From assembly GCA_017427775.1 (NCBI GenBank), contig JAFRSD010000041.1, forward strand, positions 62,001-126,000: a stretch of DNA of 64,000 nucleotides. The letters are read 5' to 3'. This document shows positions 34,868 to 45,272 of the stretch, in pieces. Position 1 is the stretch's first letter, and each line of letters starts with the position of its first letter. The DNA is from Lachnospiraceae bacterium. Its GTDB lineage: Bacteria > Bacillota > Clostridia > Lachnospirales > Lachnospiraceae. A model generated the notes under the pieces. It did not search any database and was not told the DNA's origin. It saw nothing but the letters and a program-made list of their open reading frames with translations. A program made the position numbers and the translations under genes.

Positions 34868-36190
34868 TCAGTCCCCGTATCCGAATGCCATGATCGTAAA
34901 CTCACTCTCCTCGCTGCCTGCTGCCATCTTCACTTCCACCTTATGGGAAGCGACGGTGTCGGTATTGAGGATTACCGCGGTATACGGATTGTTCCAGCCC
35001 CCGGCATCATAGCCGTTGATCGTGGTAACCTTCTTGCCGTCCACGTAAACATCCACGCTTCCGAACGACTTGCTCGAACTCTTCTTGTAGGTAAGAAGGA
35101 TCGTCTTCGCCTTTACCGTAAAGCTGAGTGCCTTGTTGCCGGACTTTGCTTCATGCTTCCAGTTGTCCGGGAACGTCTTCGCATTATCGTAGCGCGTCGT
35201 TCCGATACTCTTGTCCGTTCCGGTGAAACTGCCCGCGCTGACTTTGACGTTCGTACTCTTAGACGTGATCATGTGAACGTTGTCGAAGGAGGAACTCTTA
35301 TACGGATCCTTCTTGGGCGTATCGGCAGCGGAAGGCTCCTCTTCCATTACCTTCACAAACAGATTCTCAAGGCACCTTGCCATAATCGTGTGTCCGTACA
35401 GCTTCGGATGGTACTCGTCGTTAAAGAACTGCGAACTCGTGATCTTTCCGTTGTTGAGACAGGGAACGACCGCATCCTTGATGCTTACCATCGGAAGCTC
35501 GTAATGCGCGCCGATCGGCTTGCAGCGGTCCTGCAGGTTCCATTTGCTTTTGAACACGCTGAACAGCAGGACGACAGCGGGCTCATTGTCCGAATACAGG
35601 GCGCGGCGGATCAGGCCTTCGTAGGTCTGTCCGTTCGTCGGGTCATCCCCGTCGTTAACCGCAAATTCAATGATCAGAAGGTCCGGCTTATGGCCGTCAT
35701 TCTTCTCGATCAGGTCACGTTCGTAACGGATCACGCCGAGCGTCGAAGGAGTTCCCGAAACGCCTGCGTTGATCATGTGAACGTTATCTCCGGTCCCGTA
35801 CAGTTCGGCAAACTTCTCCGCCGTCTGCACCGCGTAGCATTTCTGGTACGAGGTTCCTTCGCCTTCCGTGATGGAACCGCCGATAAATCCGATGTATACG
35901 TCCTCTCCCGCCTTTGCCTTCTCAATTACCTTGCGAAGCCGGTAATTGTTGCCGGTAGTGATCAGTGAGCGGCCGATCATTTCATCGTACCACGCATTGT
36001 CCGGAACCGGTGTCGGGGTAGACGTCGGGTCGGGCGTCGGTGTTTCCTCGGGTGTAACGGACGGCGTCGTCTCGGACGTCGGTGCCTCGGTCGCCTTTTC
36101 CGTAGGCGCAGGCGTTGCTTTTCCGCCGCACGCGGTCAGGGAAAATACCATGACCAGCGCAAGTATCAGACTGATAACACTCTTCTTCAT
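34868..36190 (-). CDS. SGNH-family hydrolase lipoprotein
   Basis: 440 residues. Signal peptide with lipobox SLTAC (Cys21), a Thr/Pro/Glu linker (25-63), then an SGNH domain with nucleophile Ser106 (FIGGSITEGEG), NAGVSGTPS, IEFAVNDGDD and a catalytic Asp-x-x-His in NDEYHPKLYGH. A beta-sandwich domain follows (about 320-440; SVDVYVDGKKV). Paralogue of the cytoplasmic SGNH enzyme at 29.6-31.3 kb with the same catalytic and C-terminal domains but a lipoprotein signal instead of the accessory domain. Probably removes acyl groups from polysaccharide at the cell surface. Confidence 0.9.
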   Translation of the reverse strand: MKKSVISLILALVMVFSLTACGGKATPAPTEKATEAPTSETTPSVTPEETPTPDPTSTPTPVPDNAWYDEMIGRSLITTGNNYRLRKVIEKAKAGEDVYIGFIGGSITEGEGTSYQKCYAVQTAEKFAELYGTGDNVHMINAGVSGTPSTLGVIRYERDLIEKNDGHKPDLLIIEFAVNDGDDPTNGQTYEGLIRRALYSDNEPAVVLLFSVFKSKWNLQDRCKPIGAHYELPMVSIKDAVVPCLNNGKITSSQFFNDEYHPKLYGHTIMARCLENLFVKVMEEEPSAADTPKKDPYKSSSFDNVHMITSKSTNVKVSAGSFTGTDKSIGTTRYDNAKTFPDNWKHEAKSGNKALSFTVKAKTILLTYKKSSSKSFGSVDVYVDGKKVTTINGYDAGGWNNPYTAVILNTDTVASHKVEVKMAAGSEESEFTIMAFGYGD

Positions 36191-36216
36191 AATTCAAATC
36201 CTCCGGACGAAAGATG

Positions 36217-36525
36217 TTACGGGATCAAAAACCCGCTCAATAATGCCACGGCGCATGCCGAAAGCGAAACAAAAACCATTCCTTTGCCGCGGTAGGCAAG
36301 GAACAGGGCCGTTGCCGTTCCGAGCGCTGCCGGAACCGGCGATGCGGTTGCATACAGAACGGCGGGGAACGTCATTGCCGCCAGAACCGTATACGGAATG
36401 TAATACAGGAACGACCGGAAGAACCGGTTTCGGACCTTTCTTCGAAACACCATAAAGGGCACGGCTCGAAGCGCGTACGTGACCAATGCCATGATCAGCA
36501 GGTAAACGGCGAAATAATGCTTCAT
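36217..36525 (-). CDS. azlD: AzlD-family branched-chain amino acid transport protein
   Basis: 102 residues with four hydrophobic segments and the AzlD opening ALVTYALRAVPFMVFRRKV. Works with AzlC as a two-component exporter of branched-chain amino acids or analogues. The start ATG overlaps the azlC stop by four bases (ATGA). Confidence 0.93.
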   Translation of the reverse strand: MKHYFAVYLLIMALVTYALRAVPFMVFRRKVRNRFFRSFLYYIPYTVLAAMTFPAVLYATASPVPAALGTATALFLAYRGKGMVFVSLSACAVALLSGFLIP

Positions 36526-37244
36526 GCGGCCGCCTCCTGTTCCTCCGGCGATTTCACCGGAAAGAAGAATGCTCCCGCGAGCGAGGCCGCTACGGCACAG
36601 ATTACCGCCGCATATCCGCCCGGCAATGCATTAAACAAGGGCACATAGTAAAGAAGGCAGCTGACCGCCACCGCAAGCAGAACGATCAAAAGCGTGTGCC
36701 GCTCCTCCCGGACCTTCGGAACAATGATCGCAATGAACATTCCGTAAATGGCAAGTCCCATCGCATCGGACAGTGATTCATTCATTATGTCTCCGAGCAC
36801 GGCTCCGGTCAGAGTCCCGAGTGTCCATCCGAAATACGGAAGTGTCATCAGCCCGAGAAAGAATGCTCTCGAAACCGGTTCCTTCCGGTTGGCTGCCACA
36901 CCGAATATCTCGTCCGTGATGCCGAACCCGAGTACTGCCCTGCTTCCGGTGCCGAAGTTTTCATCGGTGTTCTGCGAAAGCGATATGCCCATCAGCGAGT
37001 ACCTGAGGTTAATGACGAACTGCGAAACCGCCATCTCCAGATACGATCCCTGTGCCGCAATGATCAGCACGCCGGCGAACTGCCCCGCGCTCGTTAAATT
37101 GGTCATTGAGATCAGTACGGTTTCCCACCACAGAAGGCCGTTCTTCGAGCCGACGATGCCGAAGGTAAATGACACGAAGAAATAACCGAGGGCTATCGGA
37201 ATTCCGTTCCGAAAGCCCTCCATGTATTCCTTTCCACGGCTCAT
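36522..37244 (-). CDS. azlC: AzlC-family branched-chain amino acid permease
   Basis: 240 residues, multi-pass membrane protein with family motifs GIPIALGYFFVSFTFG, TNLTSAGQFAG and GITDEIFGVAAN. Start ATG 37244 overlaps the asnA stop codon (ATGA); longer in-frame starts lie inside asnA and are not needed. Forms the exporter with AzlD. Confidence 0.95.
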   Translation of the reverse strand: MSRGKEYMEGFRNGIPIALGYFFVSFTFGIVGSKNGLLWWETVLISMTNLTSAGQFAGVLIIAAQGSYLEMAVSQFVINLRYSLMGISLSQNTDENFGTGSRAVLGFGITDEIFGVAANRKEPVSRAFFLGLMTLPYFGWTLGTLTGAVLGDIMNESLSDAMGLAIYGMFIAIIVPKVREERHTLLIVLLAVAVSCLLYYVPLFNALPGGYAAVICAVAASLAGAFFFPVKSPEEQEAAA

Positions 37245-38251
37245 AATAACTGTACTCCGCGCTCTTCGGCATAATCCCGCACAGTCTGCGGCCATACCGA
37301 TGACTGTACTTCGCCGATATGCACTTTACGAAGATAGAACATGCAGATTCTGGACTGTCCGATTCCGCCGCCGATCGTATACGGCAGTTTCTTTTCAAGA
37401 AGAGCCTTCTGGAACGGCAGCTCCGCGCGTTCCTCGCATCCTGCCTTCTTCAGCTGGGCAAGGAGCGAATCCTCATCCACACGGATACCCATGCTCGAAA
37501 GTTCAAGCGGAATGTCAAGTTCCGGATAATATACGATAATGTCGCCGTTCAGTTCCCAGTCATCATAGTCGGGCGCACGGCCGTCATGCTTCTCGCCGTT
37601 ACTGAGAAGGTCGCCGATCTTCATCAAAAAGATTGCGCCGTATTCCTTAACGGCCATATATTCACGCTCTTTCGCGTTCTTGTCGGGATAACGGTCGAGA
37701 AGTTCCTGCGTGGTGATAAACGTGATCTCCTCAGGCAGGATGCAGTGTACGTATTCATACTGATTCGCAACGTACTTCTCGGTCACGCGGAGTGCCTCAT
37801 ATACGGCCTTCACAACCGACTTCAGCGTAGCAACGTTACGGTCCTTCTTCTCGATGATCTTCTCCCAGTCCCACTGGTCCACAAAGATGGAATGGATGTT
37901 GTCGGTATCCTCATCCCTGCGGATCGCGTTCATGTCGGTATAGAGTCCCTCTCCCACATGGAAACCGTAGCGGCCGAGTGCCATACGCTTCCATTTTGCA
38001 AGCGAATGAACGACTTCCATGATGTCTCCGCTCTCCAATACGTCAAATGCGACCGGACGCTCCACGCCGTTCAGATTATCATTGAGACCGGACTCCTTCG
38101 GTACGAACAAAGGTGCCGAAACGCGGTACAGATTCAACTGTGTCGCAAGCTCCCTCTGGAAGAAATCCTTTACTTTCTTGATCGCTATCTGTGTCTCTTT
38201 CATTCCGAGCGGGGATTTGTAGCCCTCGGGAATGCGGATGCTGTCGCTCAT
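37241..38251 (-). CDS. asnA: Aspartate-ammonia ligase
   Basis: Makes asparagine from aspartate, ammonia and ATP; class II aminoacyl-tRNA-synthetase-like fold. 336 residues, typical AsnA length. Motifs: NLYRVSAPLFVPKESGLNDNL (given as positions about 38-58), VDQWDWEKII, and GGGIGQSRICMFYL near the C-terminus. ATG 38251 has AAGGAG. Translationally coupled to azlC. Confidence 0.97.
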   Translation of the reverse strand: MSDSIRIPEGYKSPLGMKETQIAIKKVKDFFQRELATQLNLYRVSAPLFVPKESGLNDNLNGVERPVAFDVLESGDIMEVVHSLAKWKRMALGRYGFHVGEGLYTDMNAIRRDEDTDNIHSIFVDQWDWEKIIEKKDRNVATLKSVVKAVYEALRVTEKYVANQYEYVHCILPEEITFITTQELLDRYPDKNAKEREYMAVKEYGAIFLMKIGDLLSNGEKHDGRAPDYDDWELNGDIIVYYPELDIPLELSSMGIRVDEDSLLAQLKKAGCEERAELPFQKALLEKKLPYTIGGGIGQSRICMFYLRKVHIGEVQSSVWPQTVRDYAEERGVQLL

Positions 38252-38301
38252 AATAAGTCTCCTTGCTGTTTATCCGTCGGAAGATGCTCCCGCACCGTCC
38301 G

Positions 38302-39786
38302 TTATTTGTGATACAGTTTCTTGGTTTCGTAAACCGGCTCGCACGTAAGGTGCATGCCGAGTTTGCGGAATACACCTTCGTCAACGCCCGAAAGGATAAC
38401 GCTCGAATGAACCTCGCAGTGCTTGAGGTTCTCAAGCTGCTTCATCGCTTCCTCTGCGATATCCACGTTGCTTGCAACGATGGACAGTGCAAGCAGCGTT
38501 TCGTCGGTATGCAGTCTCGGGTTGCGGTTTCCGAGATGGTTTACCTTAAGGTCCTGGATAGGCTCGAGAATCTCCGGGGACAGCAGTCTCGTGCCGTCAT
38601 CGATTCCCGCCATATACTTGAGTGCGTTCAGGATGGCGGCGGAGCTTGCTCCGAGAAGCGGAGACGTCTTTCCGGTAATGATCGTGCCGTCGTTCAGTTC
38701 GATCGCAACAGCCGGCGCACCGGTCTCTTCGGCCTTCTGCAGCGCTGCGGGAACAACCTTGCGGTCTTCCTTGCGGATGCCTGCCTGCTCCATCAGAAGC
38801 TCGATCTTCAGAACCGCGTCTTCGTCCGCACGGTTCTTGCGGCACTCGCAAAGCGTCGAATAGTAACGGCGGATAATCTCCTCGCGGGACGCGATGCGGG
38901 TCGCCTCGTCATCGATGATGCAGTTGCCCGCCATATTAACGCCCATATCGGTCGGGGACTTATACGGGGACTTTCCGAAGATGCGCTCGAACATGGCGTT
39001 CAGAACGGGGAAAATCTCAACGTCACGGTTGTAGTTAACCGTCGTAACGCCGTATGCCTCGAGGTGGAACGGATCGATCATGTTCACATCCTTGAGATCC
39101 GCGGTAGCTGCCTCATAAGCGAGGTTAACCGGATGCTTCAACGGGAGATTCCAGATCGGGAAAGTCTCGAATTTCGCATATCCGGCACGGATGCCGCGCT
39201 TGTGCTCATGGTAAAGCTGGGAGAGGCAGGTTGCCATTTTCCCGCTTCCCGGTCCGGGCGCGGTAACAACAACGAGGGAACGGGTCGTCTCAATGTAGTC
39301 GTTCTTGCCGTAGCCTTCGTCGCTTACGATCTTGCTGATATTCGAAGGATAGCCCTCGATCTTATAGGCACGGTATACCTTAAGACCGAGTTCCTCAAGT
39401 TTCTTCTGGTAGCTGAGCACGTTGTCATGCTCGGTGAACTGTGTCAGAACAACGCTGCCGACATAGAGTCCGTATCCGCGGAAAGCGTCGATCAGGCGGA
39501 GCACGTCCACATCATAGGTGATGCTCAGGTCGCCGCGGACTTTCTTTTTGATGATATCATTTGCGTTAATGGCGATGACAATTTCAGCATCTTCCTTCAG
39601 CTGCTTGAGCATGCGGATCTTACTGTCCGGCTCAAACCCGGGCAATACGCGGGAAGCGTGAAAGTCGTCGAAAAGCTTTCCTCCGAATTCCAGATAAAGC
39701 TTTCCTCCGAACTGCCCGATCCGCTCCTTAATGTGTGCGGACTGCATTTCCAGATACTTGTTGTTGTCAAATCCCACTCGGTACAT
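38302..39786 (-). CDS. DUF1846 family protein
   Basis: 494 residues, the usual size of the DUF1846 family, which is common in Firmicutes and without settled function. Features: [19 protein letters not shown] opening, [20 protein letters not shown] (a P-loop-like glycine-rich motif at about 230-250) and [13 protein letters not shown] 39786 has AAGGAG. Fifty bases upstream of asnA and 17 bases downstream of the HD-GYP gene. Confidence 0.92.
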   Translation of the reverse strand: MYRVGFDNNKYLEMQSAHIKERIGQFGGKLYLEFGGKLFDDFHASRVLPGFEPDSKIRMLKQLKEDAEIVIAINANDIIKKKVRGDLSITYDVDVLRLIDAFRGYGLYVGSVVLTQFTEHDNVLSYQKKLEELGLKVYRAYKIEGYPSNISKIVSDEGYGKNDYIETTRSLVVVTAPGPGSGKMATCLSQLYHEHKRGIRAGYAKFETFPIWNLPLKHPVNLAYEAATADLKDVNMIDPFHLEAYGVTTVNYNRDVEIFPVLNAMFERIFGKSPYKSPTDMGVNMAGNCIIDDEATRIASREEIIRRYYSTLCECRKNRADEDAVLKIELLMEQAGIRKEDRKVVPAALQKAEETGAPAVAIELNDGTIITGKTSPLLGASSAAILNALKYMAGIDDGTRLLSPEILEPIQDLKVNHLGNRNPRLHTDETLLALSIVASNVDIAEEAMKQLENLKHCEVHSSVILSGVDEGVFRKLGMHLTCEPVYETKKLYHK

Positions 39787-39803
39787 TTTCGTACTCTCCT
39801 TCG

Positions 39804-41081
39804 TCAGCTTAATTCTTCGGTTTCTCCGCCGGTCATACTGCTCATCTTGATGCTCTCACGTTCCACATAACGCTTGATCTCGGACTGCAGGTTCAGAACG
39901 GCTATCGCGATACAAGGTTCGAAGTGTGTTCCCTTTTCCTCCCGGAACACCTGCATAACCTGATCGATATCCATACTCGGTTTGTAACTTCGCTGGCTCA
40001 AAAGAGCGTCCAGCGTATCGGCGGCCGCCACGATTCTTGCAAGGAGCGGAATGCTTTCGCCCTTGTATCCGTGCGGGTAGCCGGATCCGTTCCACCACTC
40101 ATGATGGCAGAGCGCCACATCCTTGATCGCCGTATACAGCTCGCGGTCGGTCAGGTTCGAGAGGTTCATCTCGATCAGCCGTCCGCCCTCGGTTGTGTGG
40201 CTCTTGATGATCTCATATTCCTCCGGAGTCAATTCGCCCTTCTTCTGCAGAATGGAGTCCGGAATATATACTTTGCCGGCGTCATGAAGCGGCGCCGCGA
40301 TTACCAGGTTATCGATTGCCTTCGGCGTCAGTTCGTCCTTGTGATAGCCGCTCCGCACGAGCTCGTCCGCGATCATCTTTGCGTAATCCGCGGTTCTTCG
40401 GATATGGAAGCCCGTGTTCTCGTCCTTGGATTCCATGAAGTTCGCGAAGCCGGCGATCAGCTGCTTCTGCATGCGGCGCATCTGCTTATTCTTGGCAAGC
40501 GTCGAAACAATCGTCTCCTCAATCTTGCGGACAAGGAGGAAAAATACAATGAACATGACGATAAATTCGATCGTCATCCGGAATCCGTACATGCCGAACC
40601 ACTCGAAAGAGGAAAGGGTGACACCGTCTTTCAATTTGCTGGCATTCTCCGCCTCGATCGTGGCACGGAGTCCGAGCGAGATGAGCATCATGCAGTAGCA
40701 CACCTCACCGATACGGATGGTAAACCAGCGGCTGAAATAAAGACAGGACAATGCCGGAACAAGCGCGTACAGCATATACATGTTGATCTCGTACTTTGTT
40801 CCCGCGTAGCAGACGCCGAGATGCAGACCGATCATAAGCACATATTTGACGATCGGGCTCTCCCGATTGAACCGGTACAGAAAGAAAGCCAGACCGAACA
40901 CAAGCACCGCTCCGACCGAGATGACAATGTCATCGATGTATTGCAGGGCCTTATAATCGTTGGTCATGGTCGCGATGGCCGCGATCGGTCCGATCAGGAC
41001 CGCAAGAACTCCGAGGCGGATCAAAACCACGTTGACTTTTCTTTCATTCTCCGTAAAATACGCGTTCCGCTTTTCCTCCAC
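39804..41081 (-). CDS. HD-GYP domain membrane protein (probable cyclic-di-GMP phosphodiesterase)
   Basis: 425 residues, GTG start 41081 with AAAGGGG upstream. Six or seven hydrophobic segments (about 18-200), a short coiled linker, and an HD-GYP domain (about 225-400). Key motifs are FHIRRTADY, the HD pair in [27 protein letters not shown] (the GYP motif) and [14 protein letters not shown]. Expected to break cyclic di-GMP down, opposing the diguanylate cyclase at 27-28 kb. Heads the run DUF1846-asnA-azlCD. Confidence 0.92.
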   Translation of the reverse strand: MEEKRNAYFTENERKVNVVLIRLGVLAVLIGPIAAIATMTNDYKALQYIDDIVISVGAVLVFGLAFFLYRFNRESPIVKYVLMIGLHLGVCYAGTKYEINMYMLYALVPALSCLYFSRWFTIRIGEVCYCMMLISLGLRATIEAENASKLKDGVTLSSFEWFGMYGFRMTIEFIVMFIVFFLLVRKIEETIVSTLAKNKQMRRMQKQLIAGFANFMESKDENTGFHIRRTADYAKMIADELVRSGYHKDELTPKAIDNLVIAAPLHDAGKVYIPDSILQKKGELTPEEYEIIKSHTTEGGRLIEMNLSNLTDRELYTAIKDVALCHHEWWNGSGYPHGYKGESIPLLARIVAAADTLDALLSQRSYKPSMDIDQVMQVFREEKGTHFEPCIAIAVLNLQSEIKRYVERESIKMSSMTGGETEELS

Positions 41082-41136
41082 GATAAGCCCCTTTCTCTCC
41101 GCCCCGCCTTCTCACACCGGAACGGAAGTTCTTATG

Positions 41137-42216
41137 TCAGTTCGCGTTCAACTGGTCACGAAGCCACTCCTCGTCTTCGAAATAGTTGATCTTCATGGCG
41201 TTCTTTACGTCCAAAAGGGTCTGCGCCGCAACCTTTTCCGCTTCGATGCTGCCCTTCTTCAAAATCTCAATGATCTCGGGGATGCGTTTCTCCCATTCAA
41301 GTCGGCGCTCCCGGATCGGCGCCAGCTCGTCATTCATAACGGCAAAGAGGAATTTCTTCACCTTTACGTCGCCGAGGCCGCCTCTCTGATAGTGTTCCTT
41401 CAATGCGTCAAGAGACTCATACTCGGGAAGGAACTTTGCAAAATGCTCCGGTCTGCAGAATGCATCCAGATACGTGAATACCGCGTTGCCCTCAAGCGAA
41501 CCGGGATCCGTAACCTTGATATGGTTCGGGTCGGTATACATGCTCATAACCTTTGTCTTAAGCTCCTGCTCGGTATCGGCAAGATAAATACAGTTGCCGA
41601 GAGACTTGCTCATCTTGGCCGTTCCGTCGATTCCCGGAAGACGCTTGCAGATCTCGTTCTCGGGAATGACAGCCTCGGGTTCAACCAATACTTCCCCATA
41701 GGTCTGGTTGAATTTCCGGACGATCTCCCTTGCCTGCTCGATCATCGGCAGCTGGTCTTCGCCGACCGGCACCGTCGTTGCCTTAAATGCGGTGATATCG
41801 CTCGCCTGACTGATCGGATATGTGAAGAAGCCGACCGGAATGCTTGTCTCAAAATTACGCATGATGATCTCGTTCTTCACGGTAGGATTCCGCTGCAGGC
41901 GGGATACTGTAACGAGGTTCATGTAATAAAAGGAGAGCTCCGTCAGCTCCGGAACCTGCGACTGGATGAAGATCGTAACCTTCTCAGGGTCAAGTCCCGC
42001 CGCCAGATAATCCAGTGCCACCTGCATAATATTCTGGCGCACTTTCTCGGGGTGCTCCGCATTATCGGTGAGCGCCTGTGCATCGGCGATCATGATATAT
42101 ATCTTATCAAATTCTCCGGAATTCTGGAGTTCCACGCGACGCTTCAGCGAACCCACATAGTGTCCCACATGAAGGCGTCCGGTAGGCCGGTCTCCGGTCA
42201 AAATAATCTTACCCAT
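41137..42216 (-). CDS. trpS: Tryptophanyl-tRNA synthetase
   Basis: Class I aminoacyl-tRNA synthetase, 359 residues. HIGH-like motif HVGHYVG (about residues 16-22), KMSKSLGN and GEDQLPMIE are present. Start ATG 42216 has AAAGGA upstream; the alternatives MDM and MCAS lie on or before the site. Stop codon is 55 bases before the HD-GYP gene. No T-box-like leader seen in the short upstream region. Confidence 0.96.
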   Translation of the reverse strand: MGKIILTGDRPTGRLHVGHYVGSLKRRVELQNSGEFDKIYIMIADAQALTDNAEHPEKVRQNIMQVALDYLAAGLDPEKVTIFIQSQVPELTELSFYYMNLVTVSRLQRNPTVKNEIIMRNFETSIPVGFFTYPISQASDITAFKATTVPVGEDQLPMIEQAREIVRKFNQTYGEVLVEPEAVIPENEICKRLPGIDGTAKMSKSLGNCIYLADTEQELKTKVMSMYTDPNHIKVTDPGSLEGNAVFTYLDAFCRPEHFAKFLPEYESLDALKEHYQRGGLGDVKVKKFLFAVMNDELAPIRERRLEWEKRIPEIIEILKKGSIEAEKVAAQTLLDVKNAMKINYFEDEEWLRDQLNAN

Positions 42217-42305
42217 GTCCATCCTTTCACGCGCGTACGCGGACGCGCACAAAAATATAATAAAAATCTATTCCAGTATAGTATTGCGGGCGCGAAAAGT
42301 CAATG

Positions 42306-42341
42306 AAAAATCCCTCTTTCGCGAACTTCGCAAAAGAGGGA
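42306..42341 (-). terminator. Terminator of deoCD
   Basis: TCCCTCTTTCGCGA pairs with TTCGCAAAAGAGGGA (one bulge), followed on the minus strand by ATTTTTC. Confidence 0.88.
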
Positions 42342-42355
42342 CTCCGGAAAGCATA

Positions 42356-43102
42356 TTACTTCATCGCAACGGCAGTGTCGAGAGCCAGGGTGATCATTTC
42401 GGTAAAGGAGGTCTGCCGCTCTTCTGCGGTCGTTGCCTCGCCGGTCACCAGGCTGTCGGAAATCGTGCAGATCGCAAGCGCGCGCCTGCCTGCGCGTGCG
42501 GCGTTCATATAGAGGGCTGCGGCTTCCATTTCCACGGCGAGAACGCCCATCTTTCCCCATGCGTGGATCGGCTTCACCATTTCGGGAGCGTCGGCAAGAT
42601 CACCGTAGAAAATGTCGCTCGAATGAATGTTGCCGACATGGTAGCGGAGACCGGCTTTCTCAGCCTGCTCCACAGCGGTGCGCAACAGTTTGAAATCGGC
42701 GATTGCGGACAGTGTCCCCGGCAAATGGAACTGCGAAACGTAATTCGAGTCGTAGCATGCGCCCTGCGCGATCACGATGTCACGAACCTTAACATCCGGG
42801 TTGTAGGCTCCCGCGGAACCGACACGGATAATGTTCTCAACGCCGAAGTAGTTATACAGCTCGTAGCTGTAGATGCCGATGGACGGCATTCCCATGCCGC
42901 TTGCCATAACGCTTACCTTCTTGCCTTTATAGGTACCGGTATAACCCTGCACGCCGCGAACGTTGTTGATCAGCTTCGCATCCTTCAGGAACGTCTCGGC
43001 AATAAACTTCGAACGAAGCGGATCGCCCGGCATCAGAACGGTCTTGGCGAAATCCTTCGGTGCTGCATTGATATGCGGGGTCGGATAATTCTTCTTGCTC
43101 AT
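42356..43102 (-). CDS. deoD: Purine nucleoside phosphorylase, DeoD type
   Basis: Hexameric PNP that cleaves purine (deoxy)nucleosides with phosphate. 248 residues (E. coli 239). Motifs [32 protein letters not shown] and catalytic Asp in [13 protein letters not shown] 43102 has AAAGGAG. Second gene after deoC. Confidence 0.96.
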   Translation of the reverse strand: MSKKNYPTPHINAAPKDFAKTVLMPGDPLRSKFIAETFLKDAKLINNVRGVQGYTGTYKGKKVSVMASGMGMPSIGIYSYELYNYFGVENIIRVGSAGAYNPDVKVRDIVIAQGACYDSNYVSQFHLPGTLSAIADFKLLRTAVEQAEKAGLRYHVGNIHSSDIFYGDLADAPEMVKPIHAWGKMGVLAVEMEAAALYMNAARAGRRALAICTISDSLVTGEATTAEERQTSFTEMITLALDTAVAMK

Positions 43103-43157
43103 CGTAAACTCCTTTCCTCTTCGGGTTCTCCCGAATCATACGGAATACAATCACTCA

Positions 43158-43844
43158 TCAGGAAAAGAAACTCAGATCCCAATGGTTGACACGCTGTACC
43201 ATAGCCTTCACTTCACTAACGACACGGCTTGTTCCGAGACGCTCGGCGCCGAGTTCCAGAAACTCCTCCGCGTCCTCTAACGTCTTAATGCCGCCTGCCG
43301 CTTTCACGCGCTTGCCCTTGGTGTTCGCTACCATCAGCTCGATATCGCGCGCGGTTGCGCCGGAACCGCCGAAACCGGTCGACGTTTTAATGAAATCCGC
43401 ATCCGATTCCGATACAATTTCACACATGCGGATCTTCTCCTGCTCGGTCAGCATGCAGGTCTCGATAATAACCTTTAAAAGTTTTCCGTCGCAGGCTTTC
43501 TTCACATGATTGATCTCGCGAAGGACATCATCATAGCGGCCTTCCTTTACCATGCCGAGATTGATGACCATGTCGATCTCCGCAGCGCCGTTCTCAACCG
43601 CCTCAGCGGCTTCGTAGCATTTGACCGCGGTCGTAACGTAACCGTTCGGGAATCCGATCACGGTGCAAACCGGAATCTTTCCTTCCACATAGTCGGCCGC
43701 CTGCTTTACAAAGCACGGCGGAATGCATACCGACGCGGTATGAAAACGGATACCGTCATCGCACAGTCTGCGGATTTCTTCCCAGGTCGCCGTCTGCTTC
43801 AAAAGCGTATGATCCACGGCATTTAAAATCTTCTGTAACTCCAT
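43158..43844 (-). CDS. deoC: Deoxyribose-phosphate aldolase
   Basis: Cleaves 2-deoxyribose-5-phosphate to glyceraldehyde-3-phosphate and acetaldehyde. 228 residues. Schiff-base Lys in FIKTSTGFGG and the second active-site Lys in RVKAAGGIKT. Forms a deoxynucleoside salvage operon with deoD. Confidence 0.97.
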   Translation of the reverse strand: MELQKILNAVDHTLLKQTATWEEIRRLCDDGIRFHTASVCIPPCFVKQAADYVEGKIPVCTVIGFPNGYVTTAVKCYEAAEAVENGAAEIDMVINLGMVKEGRYDDVLREINHVKKACDGKLLKVIIETCMLTEQEKIRMCEIVSESDADFIKTSTGFGGSGATARDIELMVANTKGKRVKAAGGIKTLEDAEEFLELGAERLGTSRVVSEVKAMVQRVNHWDLSFFS

Positions 43845-43957
43845 AATGATTGATACCTCTCCTCTATTCTACAATAGTAGAACCATTATTTTCTTCTTTT
43901 GTTTCTCTGCTTCCACGGTGCAGTTCCGGACTGTCTGCGGATTCATCCCCTGCAGTC

Positions 43958-45184
43958 CTACCACTCCTCCTGCTGCAGCTCGGTAATGAATTTGGCAAGC
44001 TTCTTCGCCGCCTTCTCGTGGGTCGCCTCGCTCGGATGCCAGTCAACCACGACGCCGTCCTTCTCGATGTTCTGCTCTTCGAACCGCATCGTCACGATAT
44101 TGGTGTCTCCGGTTTCGGCTTTGAACTCCTCTGCCGCTTTCTCCATGCTTTCGCAGAGCTCGGTTCCCATGATGCCGAGCGTGCAGATGATCTTCGCCCC
44201 CGGATTCTTGGCACGCACGGTTGCGAGGAATTCCTTGTATCCGTCAATGTATTCGCGCTTCTTGGCTTCATCCTTACAATAGCTCGAATCGTTGGTGCCG
44301 AGATTGATGACTACGATATCGGGAAGGAACTCGTCAAAGTCCCAGTCAATCTGGTCCGCATGGCGTCCTTCACCGAACGTCGATATAGACATGCCGAACT
44401 TCGTGTAATACGGCGGAAGGATCTTGTCCCCAAGCTTCTCTCCCGTCGCGGTATAGCCGGAAACGATTCCGTATCCGCTGATGCTGACCAGACTGTAGTC
44501 CGCATCAAGCAGGTCGGCCGTCTTGTAGGCAAATGCCTTCGTGCAGTCCTCATTTGCCGTGGAATATATGTCCGTTTCAAACTCGCCGTCCACGCCGTAA
44601 CCGCAGGTGATGGAGTCTCCGATAAACTCGATCCGCGTCGCGCGGTCCGAAATCGGAAGCAGGGAGCCGGTCATGGTCAGCGACTCAATGCCGACAACGG
44701 AATCCGATACTTCGGAGATCTTGATGATACGTACGGTTGAAAAAGTAAGTTTCTCGCTGTCGATGATCTTAATATCCTTGCGCGGCTCATCCATCAGGAC
44801 GTCCGTGAACCGCTCGCCGTCCACATAGATTGCCACACGTGCAGCGTGTGTCGCGCTCGCGTACTGGTCGTCGGCCACGAGATGCACGGTGCATTCACGC
44901 CCGGCGAAGGTAAATTCGACGCCGCTTCCGGAGTATCCGCACCAACGGATTCCGTTCTCATAATAGGTCCGGCCGATCACCTTCACATTCTCTTTCGTCA
45001 TCAAATAATCGGTCTGTGATAAATCCGGTACATAAGGTTCTTTCGTCGGTTCCACTGTAGTCTGTCCTTTCGTCGGAATCGGTGTAAGCGGGACCGGGCG
45101 TCCCGTTGTTTCGTGCGTGGTACAACCGCAGCAAAGAAGCATCAGCACCAGGATCAGCGCCGCGCATATATATCCTCTTTTCAT
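43958..45184 (-). CDS. CE2-like carbohydrate esterase lipoprotein
   Basis: 408 residues from ATG 45184 (GGGAGG upstream). Signal peptide with Cys-rich lipobox region LLCCGC. A beta-sandwich domain (about 60-165; VEFTFAGRECTVHLVADD, VAIYVDGERF) is followed by an SGNH domain with IEFIGDSITCGYGVDG, INLGTNDSSYC and WHPSEATHEKAA. This two-domain order and the GDSITCGYG block match carbohydrate esterase family 2 (acetyl-xylan and acetyl-mannan esterases). It acts at the cell surface, removing acetyl groups so that xylanases and mannanases can work. Stands alone behind its own promoter. Confidence 0.9.
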   Translation of the reverse strand: MKRGYICAALILVLMLLCCGCTTHETTGRPVPLTPIPTKGQTTVEPTKEPYVPDLSQTDYLMTKENVKVIGRTYYENGIRWCGYSGSGVEFTFAGRECTVHLVADDQYASATHAARVAIYVDGERFTDVLMDEPRKDIKIIDSEKLTFSTVRIIKISEVSDSVVGIESLTMTGSLLPISDRATRIEFIGDSITCGYGVDGEFETDIYSTANEDCTKAFAYKTADLLDADYSLVSISGYGIVSGYTATGEKLGDKILPPYYTKFGMSISTFGEGRHADQIDWDFDEFLPDIVVINLGTNDSSYCKDEAKKREYIDGYKEFLATVRAKNPGAKIICTLGIMGTELCESMEKAAEEFKAETGDTNIVTMRFEEQNIEKDGVVVDWHPSEATHEKAAKKLAKFITELQQEEW

Positions 45185-45212
45185 ACTTGCCTCCCGTAAC
45201 ACTTATGGTCTT

Positions 45213-45241
45213 ATTTTACTGAAAGGAGGGGATTCCGTCAA
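45213..45241 (-). promoter_or_regulatory. Promoter of the CE2-like esterase gene
   Basis: Minus-strand TTGACG (45236-45241), 17-base spacer, TAAAAT (45213-45218), about 30 bases before the start codon. Confidence 0.75.
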
Positions 45242-45272
45242 TAGAAAATGGGGGGATCTCCGCGGACCGGGG

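Noticed and set aside
42217-42355. T-box leader for trpS
   Set aside because: The region is short and mostly occupied by the deoCD terminator; no specifier or T-box sequence is recognisable.
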